The notes under the pieces are model-generated. The model did no database searches. It worked only from the letters and a program-made list of their open reading frames with translations, and had not been told where the DNA came from. DNA of 64,000 bases from Streptomyces sp. CB01635 (GTDB taxonomy: Bacteria > Actinomycetota > Actinomycetes > Streptomycetales > Streptomycetaceae), in the NCBI RefSeq assembly GCF_002803065.1, contig NZ_NNBL01000014.1:1-64000 (forward strand). Reading direction: 5' to 3'. The position numbers and the translations under genes are program-made. Of this stretch, positions 25,318 through 34,469 are shown in pieces (positions within the stretch are counted from its first letter, which is position 1; each line of letters opens with the position of its first letter).

Positions 25318-26730
25318 ATGACGTCGTCCCTGAGCCTGAACCCGACGGACACCCACGTACTCGACGTGGACCCACTCATCGACGACCCCGGGACGCGCAT
25401 CGTGGTGTGCTGCGGCTCCGGCGGCGTCGGCAAGACGACGACGGCGGCGGCGCTCGGCCTGCGCGCCGCGGAGCGCGGCCGCAAGGTGGTCGTGCTGACG
25501 ATCGACCCGGCCCGCAGGCTCGCCCAGTCGATGGGCATCGACTCGCTGGACAACACCCCGCGCCGCGTGAAGGGGATCGCCACCGTCGAAGGAGCGGAGG
25601 GCGGCGAACTGCACGCGATGATGCTCGACATGAAGCGGACGTTCGACGAGATCGTCGAGGCGCACGCGGACGGCCAGCGGGCCGAGGCGATTCTGGGCAA
25701 TCCGTTCTACCAGTCGCTCTCGGCGGGCTTCGCGGGCACGCAGGAGTACATGGCGATGGAGAAGCTGGGCCAGCTGCGGGCCCGGGACGAGTGGGACCTG
25801 ATCGTCGTCGACACTCCGCCGTCCCGCTCCGCGCTCGACTTCCTTGACGCGCCGAAACGTCTCGGCTCGTTCCTGGACGGCAAGCTGATCCGGGTCCTGA
25901 TGGCCCCGGCGAAGGTCGGCGGCCGGGCCGGCATGAAGTTCCTGAACGTCGGGATGTCGATGATGACGGGCGCGCTCGGGAAGCTGCTGGGCGGTCAGCT
26001 CCTGCGCGACGTACAGACGTTCGTGGCGGCTATGGACACGATGTTCGGCGGTTTCCGCACGCGCGCCGACGCCACGTACAAGCTGCTCCAGGCCCCCGGT
26101 ACGGCGTTCCTGGTGGTGGCGGCGCCGGAGCGGGACGCGCTGCGCGAGGCGGCGTACTTCGTGGAGCGCCTCGCCGCGGAGGACATGCCCCTGGCCGGGC
26201 TCGTGCTCAACCGGGTGCACGGCAGCGGTGCCGCGCAGCTGTCGGCCGAGCGGGCGCTCGCGGCCGCAGAAAATCTTGACGAGCGCGGCATTGTGGATCA
26301 GGGGGACGGGAAGGTAGAGCTGCGTACCGCTCCCGAAGCAGGCTCCCCCGCCCCAGCAAGGGACACGGCCGACGAGCACGCCCAGACGCCGGATAAAACC
26401 CCACATAGCGCACCCGTGCACGCACACGCATCCAACTCACCTGGCGCAGGCACGCCTGCCACCGCGACCACAGACCGCGCCACGGCAGACCGCGCGGCCA
26501 CAGACCACTCGGCGACAGACCAACTCACGGCAGGCCTGCTGCGATTGCACGCGGAACGCATGCAGCTGCTGGCACGCGAGCAGCGCACACGCGACCGCTT
26601 CGCGGCGCTCCACCCGGAGGTGGCGGTCACCGAGGTCGGCGCCCTGCCCGGCGATGTGCACGACCTGGCAGGCCTGCGGACCATCGGGGACCGGCTCGCG
26701 GCCGGTGCGGACCCGGCCGGAGCTGCGTGA
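25318..26730 (+). CDS. ArsA/GET3-like P-loop ATPase, second of a pair
   Basis: 470 aa. Walker A is CGSGGVGKTTTAAALG, the switch I segment is LTIDPARRLAQSMGI (canonical TDPA-type), and Walker B-like DLIVVDTPPSRSALDFLDAP. A 90-residue insert rich in Ala/Thr/His/Asp (about 340-430, with repeats such as TDRATADRAATDHSATD) separates the ATPase core from a C-terminal helix pair. Such inserts are typically disordered. The pair may act as a heterodimer, by analogy with other SIMIBI ATPases. Confidence 0.88.
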   Translation: MTSSLSLNPTDTHVLDVDPLIDDPGTRIVVCCGSGGVGKTTTAAALGLRAAERGRKVVVLTIDPARRLAQSMGIDSLDNTPRRVKGIATVEGAEGGELHAMMLDMKRTFDEIVEAHADGQRAEAILGNPFYQSLSAGFAGTQEYMAMEKLGQLRARDEWDLIVVDTPPSRSALDFLDAPKRLGSFLDGKLIRVLMAPAKVGGRAGMKFLNVGMSMMTGALGKLLGGQLLRDVQTFVAAMDTMFGGFRTRADATYKLLQAPGTAFLVVAAPERDALREAAYFVERLAAEDMPLAGLVLNRVHGSGAAQLSAERALAAAENLDERGIVDQGDGKVELRTAPEAGSPAPARDTADEHAQTPDKTPHSAPVHAHASNSPGAGTPATATTDRATADRAATDHSATDQLTAGLLRLHAERMQLLAREQRTRDRFAALHPEVAVTEVGALPGDVHDLAGLRTIGDRLAAGADPAGAA

Positions 26731-26808
26731 GCCGTACGGACGTCTCCCGAGGCGCGGGCCGCCACACGGCTCGCACCCCTCGGACGCCCTGGAAGGAGCT
26801 CGGCTCCC

Positions 26809-27153
26809 TCACCCCACGGCGGCGTACCTCTCGTACGTCGCGTCGTCATCGATGTCCACGGGCAGCAGGCCCGCACCGCGCTCGTACTCCGTACGAGCCG
26901 TCTCGAGCAGCCGGCGCCACGAGGTGACGGTGGGGCGCCTGCGCAGCAGCGCACGGCGTTCCCGTTCGGTCATGCCACCCCACACGCCGAACTCGACGCG
27001 GTTGTCCAGCGCGTCGGCCAGGCACTCGGTCCGCACCGGACATCCGGTGCACACCGCCTTCGCCCGGTTCTGCGCTGCTCCTTGAACGAACAGTTCATCT
27101 GGATCGGTAGTGCGGCAGGCCGCCTGCGCACTCCAGTCGGTTACCCAGCCCAT
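26809..27153 (-). CDS. wblA: WblA, WhiB-family iron-sulfur regulator
   Basis: 114 aa. The four cluster cysteines are C13, C35, C38 and C44 (AACR, CTGCPVRTEC), followed by the WhiB turn GVWGGMTERER and the basic segment ALLRRRPTVTSWRR for DNA/sigma contact. In Streptomyces WblA is needed for sporulation and represses several antibiotic pathways. ATG 27153 (MGWVTDW) is preferred, as GGAGAGG lies upstream and it matches the known WblA length; an in-frame GTG at 27210 would add 19 residues. A 428-bp divergent region separates it from the PBP gene, so a long leader with much regulation is likely. Confidence 0.95.
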   Translation of the reverse strand: MGWVTDWSAQAACRTTDPDELFVQGAAQNRAKAVCTGCPVRTECLADALDNRVEFGVWGGMTERERRALLRRRPTVTSWRRLLETARTEYERGAGLLPVDIDDDATYERYAAVG

Positions 27154-27581
27154 ACCGGCGCCGTCCTCTCCCGAATCGAGGCTCCCCCACGGCGGCAGCG
27201 GCATATTCACCGCCGCCAGTTGAGGACGTTACGGAAGGTGGGCACAGCGCAACACCCCCTTCGGGCCCAATCTTGAATGGCCCGAACGGACTATGCGTAA
27301 GCGGCAGATCACCCGACGGAGTGAGCCGAGGGCATGTGCGACCAACCCGGCAAACCGGGGCGTTTCAGTTGAGTCACAGCGGACACCGGGTGACACTCAA
27401 GGCGGTTTCGGACACGCCCTCACCCACCTCGGAACGACCGCGGAGGGGTGGTGAGATGACTACCGGAACGATTCGGGTTCGCCGGACGTCTTGATACGTG
27501 ACCGTACTGCTGTGACAGTTGAGTGCAGCTTAGGCCAAGGCATATACGCCTGTCCGGAGAATCAGAACGTAGGCTGCCCTC
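27154..27581. promoter_or_regulatory. divergent control region between wblA and the PBP gene
   Basis: 428 bp with no credible ORF. It must hold the promoters of wblA (leftward) and the PBP gene (rightward). I see no riboswitch fold or strong palindrome. The PBP start has no obvious ribosome binding site within 12 nt (GCCCTCATG). Confidence 0.5.
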
Positions 27582-29813
27582 ATGGGAAAGAAGCGCTCGG
27601 GCGGTGGACTGTCACCGACTCAGCAGGCCGCCAAGTTCCTTGGTGTCAGTGTCCTCGCGGGAGCCGTCCTCGCCGGAATCGCGCTGCCCGCAGCAGGCGC
27701 GCTCGGCCTGGCAGCGAAGGGCTCGGTCGAGGGATTCGACGAGATCCCGGCCAACCTCAAGCAGCCGCCGCTCAGTCAGCGCACCACGATCCTGGACAAC
27801 AAGGGCGGCGCGATCGCGACGGTCTACTCGCGCGACCGCACGGTGGTGCCCCTCAAGGACATCTCGCCGTACATGCAGAAGGCGCTCGTCGCGATCGAGG
27901 ACTCGCGCTTCTACGAACACGGCGCCGTCGACGTGAAGGGCATCCTGCGCGCGATCAACGAGAACGCGCAGAGCGGCGGTGTCGCGCAGGGCGCGTCCAC
28001 GCTCACCCAGCAGTACGTGAAGAACGTCTTCATGGAGGAGGCCGGCGACGACCCGACAAAGCTCGCCCAGGCCACCCAGCAGACGATCGGCCGCAAGATC
28101 CGCGAGCTGAAGTACGCGATCCAGCTCGAGGACAAGCTCGGCAAGAAGCGCATCCTCGCCAACTACCTGAACATCACGTACTTCGGTGAGCAGGCATACG
28201 GCGTGGAGGCCGCCTCGCGGCGGTACTTCTCCAAGTCGGCGAAGGACCTGACGGTCGAGGAGTCCGCGATGCTGGCCGGCATCGTCCAGTCCCCGAGCCG
28301 CTACGACCCCGTCAACGACGAGGCGGAGGCCACCAAGCGACGGAACGTCGTGCTCCAGCGGATGGCCGAGACGCACGACATCTCCCAGGCCGAGGCGGAC
28401 CGCGCCAAGGAGAAGCCGCTCGGCCTGAAGATCAGCAAGCCGCAGAACGGCTGCATCACGGCGGTCAAGGGCGCGGGCTTCTTCTGCGACTACGTACGCG
28501 AGGTGTTCCTCACCGACCCGGTCTTCGGCAAGACGAAGGAAGCGCGGGCGAAGCTCTGGAACCGGGGCGGCCTCAGGGTGCAGACCACCCTTGACCCGCA
28601 GACGCAGGAATCGGTGCAGGCGTCGATCAAGGATCACGTCTACCAGACGGACAAGGTCGCGACGGCGGCCACGTTCATCGAGCCCGGCACCGGCAAGATC
28701 CTCGGCATGGGCCAGTCGAAGCCGTACGGCTTCGGCAAGAACGAGACGCAGATCAACTACTCGGTCGACCGCAAGATGAGCGGGTCGAACTTCGGCTTCC
28801 CGACGGGTTCGACGTTCAAGCCGTTCCTCGCCGCGGCCGCCCTGGAGCAGGGCACCCCGGTGACGAAGTCGTACCCGGCGCCGTACCGGATGCCGTATCC
28901 GAAGTCGGTCCAGACGTGCAGCGGCAAGCCGTGGGTGAACAACAGCGGCTTCACCGTGGAGAACGAGAACGAGTCCGAGTTCGGTCCGTACGCGCTGGAG
29001 GAGGCGATGGCCAAGTCCATCAACACCTACTTCGTGCAGATGATCGGCGACACCGGGATGTGCCCGGTGATGGACATGGCCGACAAGCTGGGCGTCGTCC
29101 AGGGCAACGGCGACAAGCTCCCCGAGGTCCCGGCCATCGTCCTCGGCTCCAAGGGCATCTCGCCGCTGACCATGGCGAGCGCGTACGCCGCCTTCGCCAA
29201 CCGCGGCACGTACTGCACGCCGGTCGCCATCGAGTCGATCACGGCCCCCGGCGACAAGTCGCTGCCGGTGCCGAAGTCGTCGTGCTCGCGCGCGATGACC
29301 ACGAAGACCGCCGACAGCATCAACACCCTGCTGAGCGGCGTGATCGACTCCGGTACGGGCAGGGAGGCCGGTCTGACCGACCGGGCCAACGCGGGCAAGA
29401 CCGGTACGACCGACAGCCGTAAGAACGCCTGGTTCGTGGGGTACACGCCGAACCTGTCCGGCGCGGTCTGGGTCGGCAGCGCCCTGCAGAACGTCGAGAT
29501 GGAGAACATCACCATCGGCGGCCAGTACCAGCCGAAGGTCTTCGGCGGCCAGGTCCCCGGACCGATCTGGAAGGACGCCATGGTCGGCGCCCTCGCCGAC
29601 AAGCCGTCCCCCGACTTCAACCTGATCGACATCCCTGACCCCGAGACGGACGAGGACAGGGACCATGACAGGGATCATGACAGGGACGAGGAGCCGGGCC
29701 AGGGCGGCTCGAAGCCGGGCACCAACAGCGGCGGAAACGGCAACAGCCCGTGGCCGGGCCTCCCGACGGGCCTGCTGGGTGGCGGGAACGGGCACGGGGG
29801 CGGGCGCCGCTGA
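27582..29813 (+). CDS. class A penicillin-binding protein (transglycosylase/transpeptidase)
   Basis: 743 aa, bifunctional peptidoglycan synthase anchored by one N-terminal membrane helix (FLGVSVLAGAVLAGIALPAAGAL). The GT51 domain has catalytic E106 in IEDSRFYEHGAVD and the second motif GASTLTQQYVKN. The transpeptidase domain has S410-T-F-K, the SxN motif KSINTYF and K606-T-G-T. The C-terminal tail is disordered, with a DRDHDRDHDRDEE segment and then Gly/Asn/Pro. Monocistronic, with a hairpin terminator at 29851-29884. Confidence 0.95.
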   Translation: MGKKRSGGGLSPTQQAAKFLGVSVLAGAVLAGIALPAAGALGLAAKGSVEGFDEIPANLKQPPLSQRTTILDNKGGAIATVYSRDRTVVPLKDISPYMQKALVAIEDSRFYEHGAVDVKGILRAINENAQSGGVAQGASTLTQQYVKNVFMEEAGDDPTKLAQATQQTIGRKIRELKYAIQLEDKLGKKRILANYLNITYFGEQAYGVEAASRRYFSKSAKDLTVEESAMLAGIVQSPSRYDPVNDEAEATKRRNVVLQRMAETHDISQAEADRAKEKPLGLKISKPQNGCITAVKGAGFFCDYVREVFLTDPVFGKTKEARAKLWNRGGLRVQTTLDPQTQESVQASIKDHVYQTDKVATAATFIEPGTGKILGMGQSKPYGFGKNETQINYSVDRKMSGSNFGFPTGSTFKPFLAAAALEQGTPVTKSYPAPYRMPYPKSVQTCSGKPWVNNSGFTVENENESEFGPYALEEAMAKSINTYFVQMIGDTGMCPVMDMADKLGVVQGNGDKLPEVPAIVLGSKGISPLTMASAYAAFANRGTYCTPVAIESITAPGDKSLPVPKSSCSRAMTTKTADSINTLLSGVIDSGTGREAGLTDRANAGKTGTTDSRKNAWFVGYTPNLSGAVWVGSALQNVEMENITIGGQYQPKVFGGQVPGPIWKDAMVGALADKPSPDFNLIDIPDPETDEDRDHDRDHDRDEEPGQGGSKPGTNSGGNGNSPWPGLPTGLLGGGNGHGGGRR

Positions 29814-29850
29814 GGCGGCCACCGCTCGGACCGGGCGGTGACGGTACGCG

Positions 29851-29884
29851 GATGGGGCGCCCCCTCTATCGGGGACGCCCCATC
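29851..29884 (+). terminator. hairpin terminator after the PBP gene
   Basis: GATGGGGCG pairs with CGCCCCATC, and CCCC with GGGG inside, around TCTATC. It lies 38 nt past the PBP stop codon and before the converging GatB/YqeY gene. Confidence 0.8.
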
Positions 29885-29984
29885 GGCGTATGTGTAGGGG
29901 TGAGGCGGAAGACCGGAACGAGACCGGAACGTCTTCCCCCACCCCGAAGGGCACTCTCAGCGGGCGGGCACCCCGGCGGACACC

Positions 29985-30449
29985 TCAGCCGGCGAGCAGC
30001 TGCTTCACGACGGCGGCCACGCGGCCGCCCTCCGCCAGGCCCGCGACCTTCGGGTTCACGATCTTCATGACCTGGCCCATGGCGCGCGGCCCCTCGGCGC
30101 CGGCTGCCTTCGCCTCCCCGACCGCCTGGGCGACGATCTGGTGCAGCTCGTCGTCGGAGAGCTGCTTCGGCAGGTACTCGGCGAGCACCACACCCTCCGC
30201 CTTCTCCCGCTCGGCCTGCTCGGCGCGGCCGCCCTGCGCGAACGCCTCGGCGGCCTCGCGGCGCTTCTTCGCCTCGCGGGTGATCACCTTCTGCACCTCG
30301 TCGTCGGACAGCTCGCGCGCCGTCTTGCCCGCGACCTCCTCCTTCGTGATGGCGGAGAGGGTGAGCCGGAGCGTCGAGGAGCGCAGCTCGTCACGCCCCC
30401 TGATCGCGGCGGTGAGGTCTTCCTGCAGCTTCGACTTGAGCGTGGTCAT
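29985..30449 (-). CDS. GatB/YqeY domain protein
   Basis: 154 aa from ATG 30449. Starts MTTLKSKLQEDLTAAIRGRDELRSS and carries the YqeY-family helical bundle with LAEYLPKQLSDDEL and AMGQVMKIVNPKVAG. YqeY resembles the tRNA-binding tail domain of GatB and may help amidotransferase or tRNA quality control. It is divergent from the metallophosphoesterase gene with 76 bp between. Confidence 0.9.
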   Translation of the reverse strand: MTTLKSKLQEDLTAAIRGRDELRSSTLRLTLSAITKEEVAGKTARELSDDEVQKVITREAKKRREAAEAFAQGGRAEQAEREKAEGVVLAEYLPKQLSDDELHQIVAQAVGEAKAAGAEGPRAMGQVMKIVNPKVAGLAEGGRVAAVVKQLLAG

Positions 30450-30525
30450 GCAGCGATTGTCGCAGGTACGCAATGCCCTACGCCCCTTGATTTCCGGGAC
30501 CTGCCGGGTCTGACACGATGGGCGT

Positions 30526-31464
30526 ATGCGCGCGCGATACGGGGTTCCCCTGAAAGTGACAGCAGGCATCACGGCGGCGGGCGCCGCCGGACTGATCTAC
30601 GCGGCGGGGTTCGAAGCCCGTTCGTTCCGTCTCCGACGGGTCACGGTCCCGGTGCTGCCCGCGGGGATGCGCCCGCTGCGCGTCCTGCAGGTGTCCGACA
30701 TCCACATGGTCGGCGGCCAGCGCAAGAAGCAGCGCTGGCTGCGCTCCCTGGCCGGCCTGCGCCCCGACATCGTGATCAACACGGGCGACAACCTGTCCGA
30801 CCCGGAGGGCGTGCCGGAGGTCCTGGACGCGCTGGGCCCGCTGATGGACTTCCCCGGGGCGTACGTCTTCGGCTCGAACGACTACTACGGCCCCAAGCCC
30901 CGCAACCCGGTCCGCTACCTCTTCGAGAAGGCCCGCGGCGCCCACGGCCTCAACGGCAACGCCCCCGCGGTCGGCGTCGTCCACAACCCGTGGGAGGACC
31001 TGCGCGACGGGTTCGACTCGGCGGGCTGGCTGAACCTGACGAACACGCGGGGCGCCCTCAAGATCGAGGGCATGGAGATCGGCTTCACGGGCCTGGACGA
31101 CCCGCACATCAAGCGCGACCGGTACGCGCACGTGGCGGGCGGCCCGGACTCGGGCGCCGACTTCTCGATGGGCATCGTGCACGCTCCGTACCTGCGGGCC
31201 CTGGACGCGTTCACGGCGGACGGCTACCCGCTGGTACTGGCGGGCCACACTCACGGCGGCCAGGTCTGCATCCCCTTCTACGGGGCGCTGGTCACCAACT
31301 GCGACCTGGACACGGACCGCGTGAAGGGCCTGTCGACCCACGAGTCCGAAGGCCGCCGCTCCTACCTGCACGTCTCAGCCGGCTGCGGCGCGAACCGCTA
31401 CACCCCGGTCCGCTTCGCCTGCCCGCCGGAGGCGACCCTCCTGACCCTGACCCCCGGACCCTGA
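30526..31464 (+). CDS. membrane-anchored metallophosphoesterase (YkuE-like)
   Basis: 312 aa. N-terminal membrane helix (VTAGITAAGAAGLIYAAGF), then the calcineurin-like motifs VSDIH, NTGDN, GSNDYYG and GHTHGGQ that hold two metal ions. GSND replaces the usual GNHD, with Asn-Asp instead of Asn-His-Asp; other actinobacterial members share this. Substrate unknown; YkuE-type enzymes act at the cell envelope. Confidence 0.9.
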   Translation: MRARYGVPLKVTAGITAAGAAGLIYAAGFEARSFRLRRVTVPVLPAGMRPLRVLQVSDIHMVGGQRKKQRWLRSLAGLRPDIVINTGDNLSDPEGVPEVLDALGPLMDFPGAYVFGSNDYYGPKPRNPVRYLFEKARGAHGLNGNAPAVGVVHNPWEDLRDGFDSAGWLNLTNTRGALKIEGMEIGFTGLDDPHIKRDRYAHVAGGPDSGADFSMGIVHAPYLRALDAFTADGYPLVLAGHTHGGQVCIPFYGALVTNCDLDTDRVKGLSTHESEGRRSYLHVSAGCGANRYTPVRFACPPEATLLTLTPGP

Positions 31465-31555
31465 GAAAACCGGATTTCGTCTACGGCCGCCGGTCCGCTA
31501 AAGTAATCGATGTCGCCACGACCTGCAGAACTGCGGGACAGTGGAGCAACGACAT

Positions 31556-31629
31556 CGGGGTGTAGCGCAGCTTGGCAGCGCGCTTCGTTCGGGACGAAGA
31601 GGTCGTGGGTTCAAATCCCGCCACCCCGA
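31556..31629 (+). tRNA. tRNA-Pro, anticodon CGG
   Basis: 74 nt. The acceptor stem CGGGGTG/CACCCCG is perfect, the D arm contains AGCGCAGCTTGGCAGCGC, the anticodon stem CTTCG/CGAAG encloses TTCGGGA giving anticodon CGG, and the T arm has GGGTTCAAATCCC. Discriminator base is A; CCA is not encoded. A strong terminator follows at 31649-31680. An accessory region starts right after it. Confidence 0.96.
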
Positions 31630-31648
31630 CAGCTGAAACACCAGGTCA

Positions 31649-31680
31649 GACCCCCTGCACTCGCTTGAGTGCAGGGGGTC
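31649..31680 (+). terminator. terminator after tRNA-Pro
   Basis: GACCCCCTGCACT pairs with AGTGCAGGGGGTC, closed further by one C-G pair around the loop GCTT, and is followed by TTTCTGTTT. Confidence 0.92.
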
Positions 31681-31956
31681 TTTCTGTTTGTGCGGGCAGC
31701 CCTGGCCCACGGAAGACGTACTTCTTGCCGTGGCACTGGCAGGGACTCGGGGTATCTGCTTCCAGCTCGCAGCGGATCCCGTCACGCGGCGCGGGTGAAA
31801 CCTCGTCGGCGGGCGTCTCGCTCTTCGGGGCGAGCGGTCGGCGGCATAGGACTCATCGGTCAGGTTGCGCTAACGAACGGCCAGTCTCGTACAACCCTTC
31901 AACCCCTTGAGCCGTCTACGGCACCGTCCGGCACTGCCCCAAGGAAGAAGACCGTC

Positions 31957-33381
31957 ATGCCCCTGCCATTCCGCACGGCTGTCGCCGCCGCGACCGTAAC
32001 CGCGCTGACCGGTGGCCTGTTCGCCGCTGTCACCGCGACACCGGCGTCCGCCGCCCCTGCCAAATACGCCGACGACTTCAATGGCGACGGGCACCGGGAT
32101 ATCGCGATCGGCGCGCCGTACAAGTCCGTCAACGGTGCGGGGGCTGCGGGCGGTGTGGTCGTGGCTCTCGGGTCAGCCACCGGCCTGACCACTCAAAAGG
32201 TCGAGCTCACCCAGAGTTCCGCGGGGGTGCCGGGCACACCGGAAGAGGGTGACCACTTCGGTATCTCGATCGCCGGCGGAGACCTGGACTCGGACGGATA
32301 CGCGGACCTGGTCGTGGGCTCCGACGGGGAGGACGTAGGCAGCTACGAAGGCCAAGGCAGCGTGACCATCCTCTGGGGCGGCGCCAAGCCATTCACCAGC
32401 AGCACCACGACCACGGTGGACAACCCACACCAGTGGCAGAGTCATGGCTTGGACGTGGCGGTGGGGGATTTCACCGGTGACAGCGGCGCGGACCTAGCCG
32501 TAATCGAGCCGGACGCGGTCGTCATCTACAAGGGCGGCAATTCCCGGGAGAGCCAGACAACCCCCGCCTACACCATGACGGTCCCGGGTGCCCAGCTCCT
32601 CAATTGGGAGGCCGCCGTGGGCGACGTCAACGGGGACGGCAAGGATGACCTTGCCGTGACCGGCGACCCCGGCACCGGACGCCCGGGCACCGACATCTAC
32701 ACGGGCCAGGAAGGCCGTCCGAACCGGATACAGCGCGTGGACGACGGCGGCACCGCGGTCGCCCTCGGCGACATCAACGGTGACGGCTTCGACGACATGG
32801 CCACCTCCCTCACCTGGCCCGGCTCCTACTCCGTCACTGACCCGAGCAACGGCTCCGGCTACGTGACCGTCCGGTACGGCAGCCGGACGGGCTTCGGCGA
32901 CCCGACGACCCTGCATCAGAACAGCACCGGTGTGCCCGGCGCCGACGAGGACGGCGACAACTGGGGATCCTCGGTGGCGATCGGTGACATCACCGGCGAC
33001 GGCAAGGCCGAACTGGTGGTCGGCGCCAACGGCGAATGGCTCGGCAACCTCAAGAACGCCGGCGACGTGACAGTGTTCCGCGGCTCCGCCTCCGGCGTCT
33101 CGCAGTCCGGTGTCGTACGCATTTCCCAGGACACCACCGGCGTTCCGGGCGCCGCGGAGACCGACGACCTCTTCGGCGCCCAGGTCCGGATCGCCGATTA
33201 CAACAACAACGGCAAGGCCGACCTGGCGGTGACCGCCTCCTTCGAGAACAACCGCAGCGGAGGCCTCTGGACCCTGCCGGGCACTTCATCTGGCCTCACC
33301 GGTTCCGGTTCCAAGTCCCTCAGTTCCGCCGACTTCGGCCTCGCGAGCGGGTCACGGCTCGGGGAGAGCCTGCTCGACTGA
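31957..33381 (+). CDS. secreted FG-GAP/integrin-alpha-like beta-propeller protein
   Basis: 474 aa. Sec signal peptide MPLPFRTAVAAATVTALTGG... ending ASAAPA. Seven or so FG-GAP blades carry calcium-binding DxDxDGxxD-type loops (DFNGDGHRDIAIG, DLDSDGYADLVVG, DVNGDGKDDLAV, DINGDGFDDMA, DITGDGKAELVVG, DYNNNGKADLAV). A likely extracellular adhesin or binding protein. AAGGAAG lies 10 nt before the ATG. It is the first gene past the tRNA. Confidence 0.9.
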   Translation: MPLPFRTAVAAATVTALTGGLFAAVTATPASAAPAKYADDFNGDGHRDIAIGAPYKSVNGAGAAGGVVVALGSATGLTTQKVELTQSSAGVPGTPEEGDHFGISIAGGDLDSDGYADLVVGSDGEDVGSYEGQGSVTILWGGAKPFTSSTTTTVDNPHQWQSHGLDVAVGDFTGDSGADLAVIEPDAVVIYKGGNSRESQTTPAYTMTVPGAQLLNWEAAVGDVNGDGKDDLAVTGDPGTGRPGTDIYTGQEGRPNRIQRVDDGGTAVALGDINGDGFDDMATSLTWPGSYSVTDPSNGSGYVTVRYGSRTGFGDPTTLHQNSTGVPGADEDGDNWGSSVAIGDITGDGKAELVVGANGEWLGNLKNAGDVTVFRGSASGVSQSGVVRISQDTTGVPGAAETDDLFGAQVRIADYNNNGKADLAVTASFENNRSGGLWTLPGTSSGLTGSGSKSLSSADFGLASGSRLGESLLD

Positions 33382-33628
33382 GCCGGGCGAGCGTCTCTGA
33401 TCGGGCCACGCCACTGTCGGAAAGCAGCGACACGAAGCTGTGCCGGAACTCCCGGGTGGCGCAACCTTGCCATCGGCGCCCCTGCGGCTCGCCGGCATCC
33501 AGAACCTCGCCGCCGCACTCCGGGCCAACTCCTGTGACCCGAAACGCCCGCTCGCCCTACTCGGCCTCACATGATCACGACTCACGACCGGACATCACGC
33601 GAGTACGCCGAAGTCCTGAAGGTCGATG
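33382..33628. other. no gene seen
   Basis: 247 bp between the convergent FG-GAP and Asn/Gln-repeat genes. No ORF with normal codon bias and no clear hairpin was found. Confidence 0.5.
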
Positions 33629-34183
33629 TCATGGTGCGTTGCGCGGCGCGCCATTCGTGGTGTCAGTGGGGGGCATGAAGTCGGGGCAGTAGGCACGGCC
33701 ACAATCGCGCGGAAGCTTGCCGCGGGTGTCGTTGTAGCCAGGGTCGGGGTCATAGGGCACGTTGCCCGGCGGAAGCTTGCCGCGGGTGTCGTTGTAGCCA
33801 GGGTCGGGGTCATAGGGCACGTTGCGCGGCGGGGCATTCGTGGTGTCAGTGGGGGGCATGAAGTCGGGGCAGTAGGCACGGCCACAATCGCGCGGAAGCT
33901 TGCCGCCCGTGTTCCCGGACGACTGGTTGTTCTGGTTACCGCCGCGGTTCCCGGACGACTGGTTGTTCTGGTTACCGCCGCGGTTCCCGGACGACTGGTT
34001 GTTCTGGTTACCGCCGGTGCAGGGATTTTGCTCACTGCACGGTGCTGTAGGCGCGGCCTTTGCCTTCGGTACCTCCTGATGCGCCGCTGTGGCGGTCGCC
34101 GCACCTGCCCCTAGAGCAAGCGTCGCGGCCAGACCGGACGCGGCTATCAGGTGAGGTATGCGACGCCGGATGCTCGTCACCAT
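33629..34183 (-). CDS. secreted repeat protein with Asn/Gln-rich and Cys-containing repeats
   Basis: 184 aa. Signal peptide MVTSIRRRIPHLIAASGLAATLALGAGAATATA. After it come three copies of a 12-residue unit GGNQNNQSSGNR, then a module GKLPRDCGRAYCPDFMPPTDTTN, a unit VPYDPDPGYNDTRGKLP repeated twice, and the module again. The Asn/Gln/Ser/Gly unit is prion-like in composition, and the CGRAYC pairs could form disulfides. AAGGAAG precedes the ATG. No known family. The repeats are near-perfect in DNA, so expansion is recent. A surface or matrix protein is inferred. Confidence 0.75.
   Translation of the reverse strand: MVTSIRRRIPHLIAASGLAATLALGAGAATATAAHQEVPKAKAAPTAPCSEQNPCTGGNQNNQSSGNRGGNQNNQSSGNRGGNQNNQSSGNTGGKLPRDCGRAYCPDFMPPTDTTNAPPRNVPYDPDPGYNDTRGKLPPGNVPYDPDPGYNDTRGKLPRDCGRAYCPDFMPPTDTTNGAPRNAP
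33652..33906. repeat. 72-bp duplication and 60-bp tandem repeat inside the Asn/Gln-repeat gene
   Basis: 33652-33723 is repeated at 33835-33906 (72 bp, identical by eye). Between them a 60-bp unit is repeated in tandem (33711-33770 and 33771-33830). All units are multiples of 3 and keep the frame. Confidence 0.9.
33911..34016. repeat. three tandem 36-bp repeats
   Basis: Units at 33911-33946, 33947-33982 and 33983-34016 (last one 2 bp short) encode the GGNQNNQSSGNR repeat on the minus strand. The copies are identical, including silent positions. Confidence 0.92.
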
Positions 34184-34469
34184 GATGGCTTCCTTACCTG
34201 GGAAAGCGGGATTGCGCTTGGCTGTCATGGTGGGGCGCCGGGCATCACCGTCGCGTGACGCCGACGTGACAGGGGCTGATGGCCTGCGCCGACGAGCATC
34301 TGCTGCAGCCGGCTCTCATGGTTCAGCCCGACCGTGTCGCCTCACATCAGCGCCATACAGTCAGAAATCCCATGCCAGTCATGGCGTCGCGCACCAGTCT
34401 TCGACCATGGCGAGCACGACATGCGGGTAGGGCTCACGTCCACGCGAAGACGGTCTCTGGAGTCACACG

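Noticed and set aside
24334-26730. ArsA-like genes as part of the arsenic system
   Set aside because: 16 kb from the ars module, no As-binding Cys, and conserved beside wblA in genomes regardless of arsenic genes.
27612-29954. 780-codon open frame on the minus strand
   Set aside because: Antisense to the class A PBP gene, whose motifs are all on the plus strand.
31601-31629. Second copy of the tRNA-Pro 3' end as an attachment site
   Set aside because: I scanned for GGTTCAAATCCCGCC by eye to the end of the window and found none, so no att pair can be claimed.
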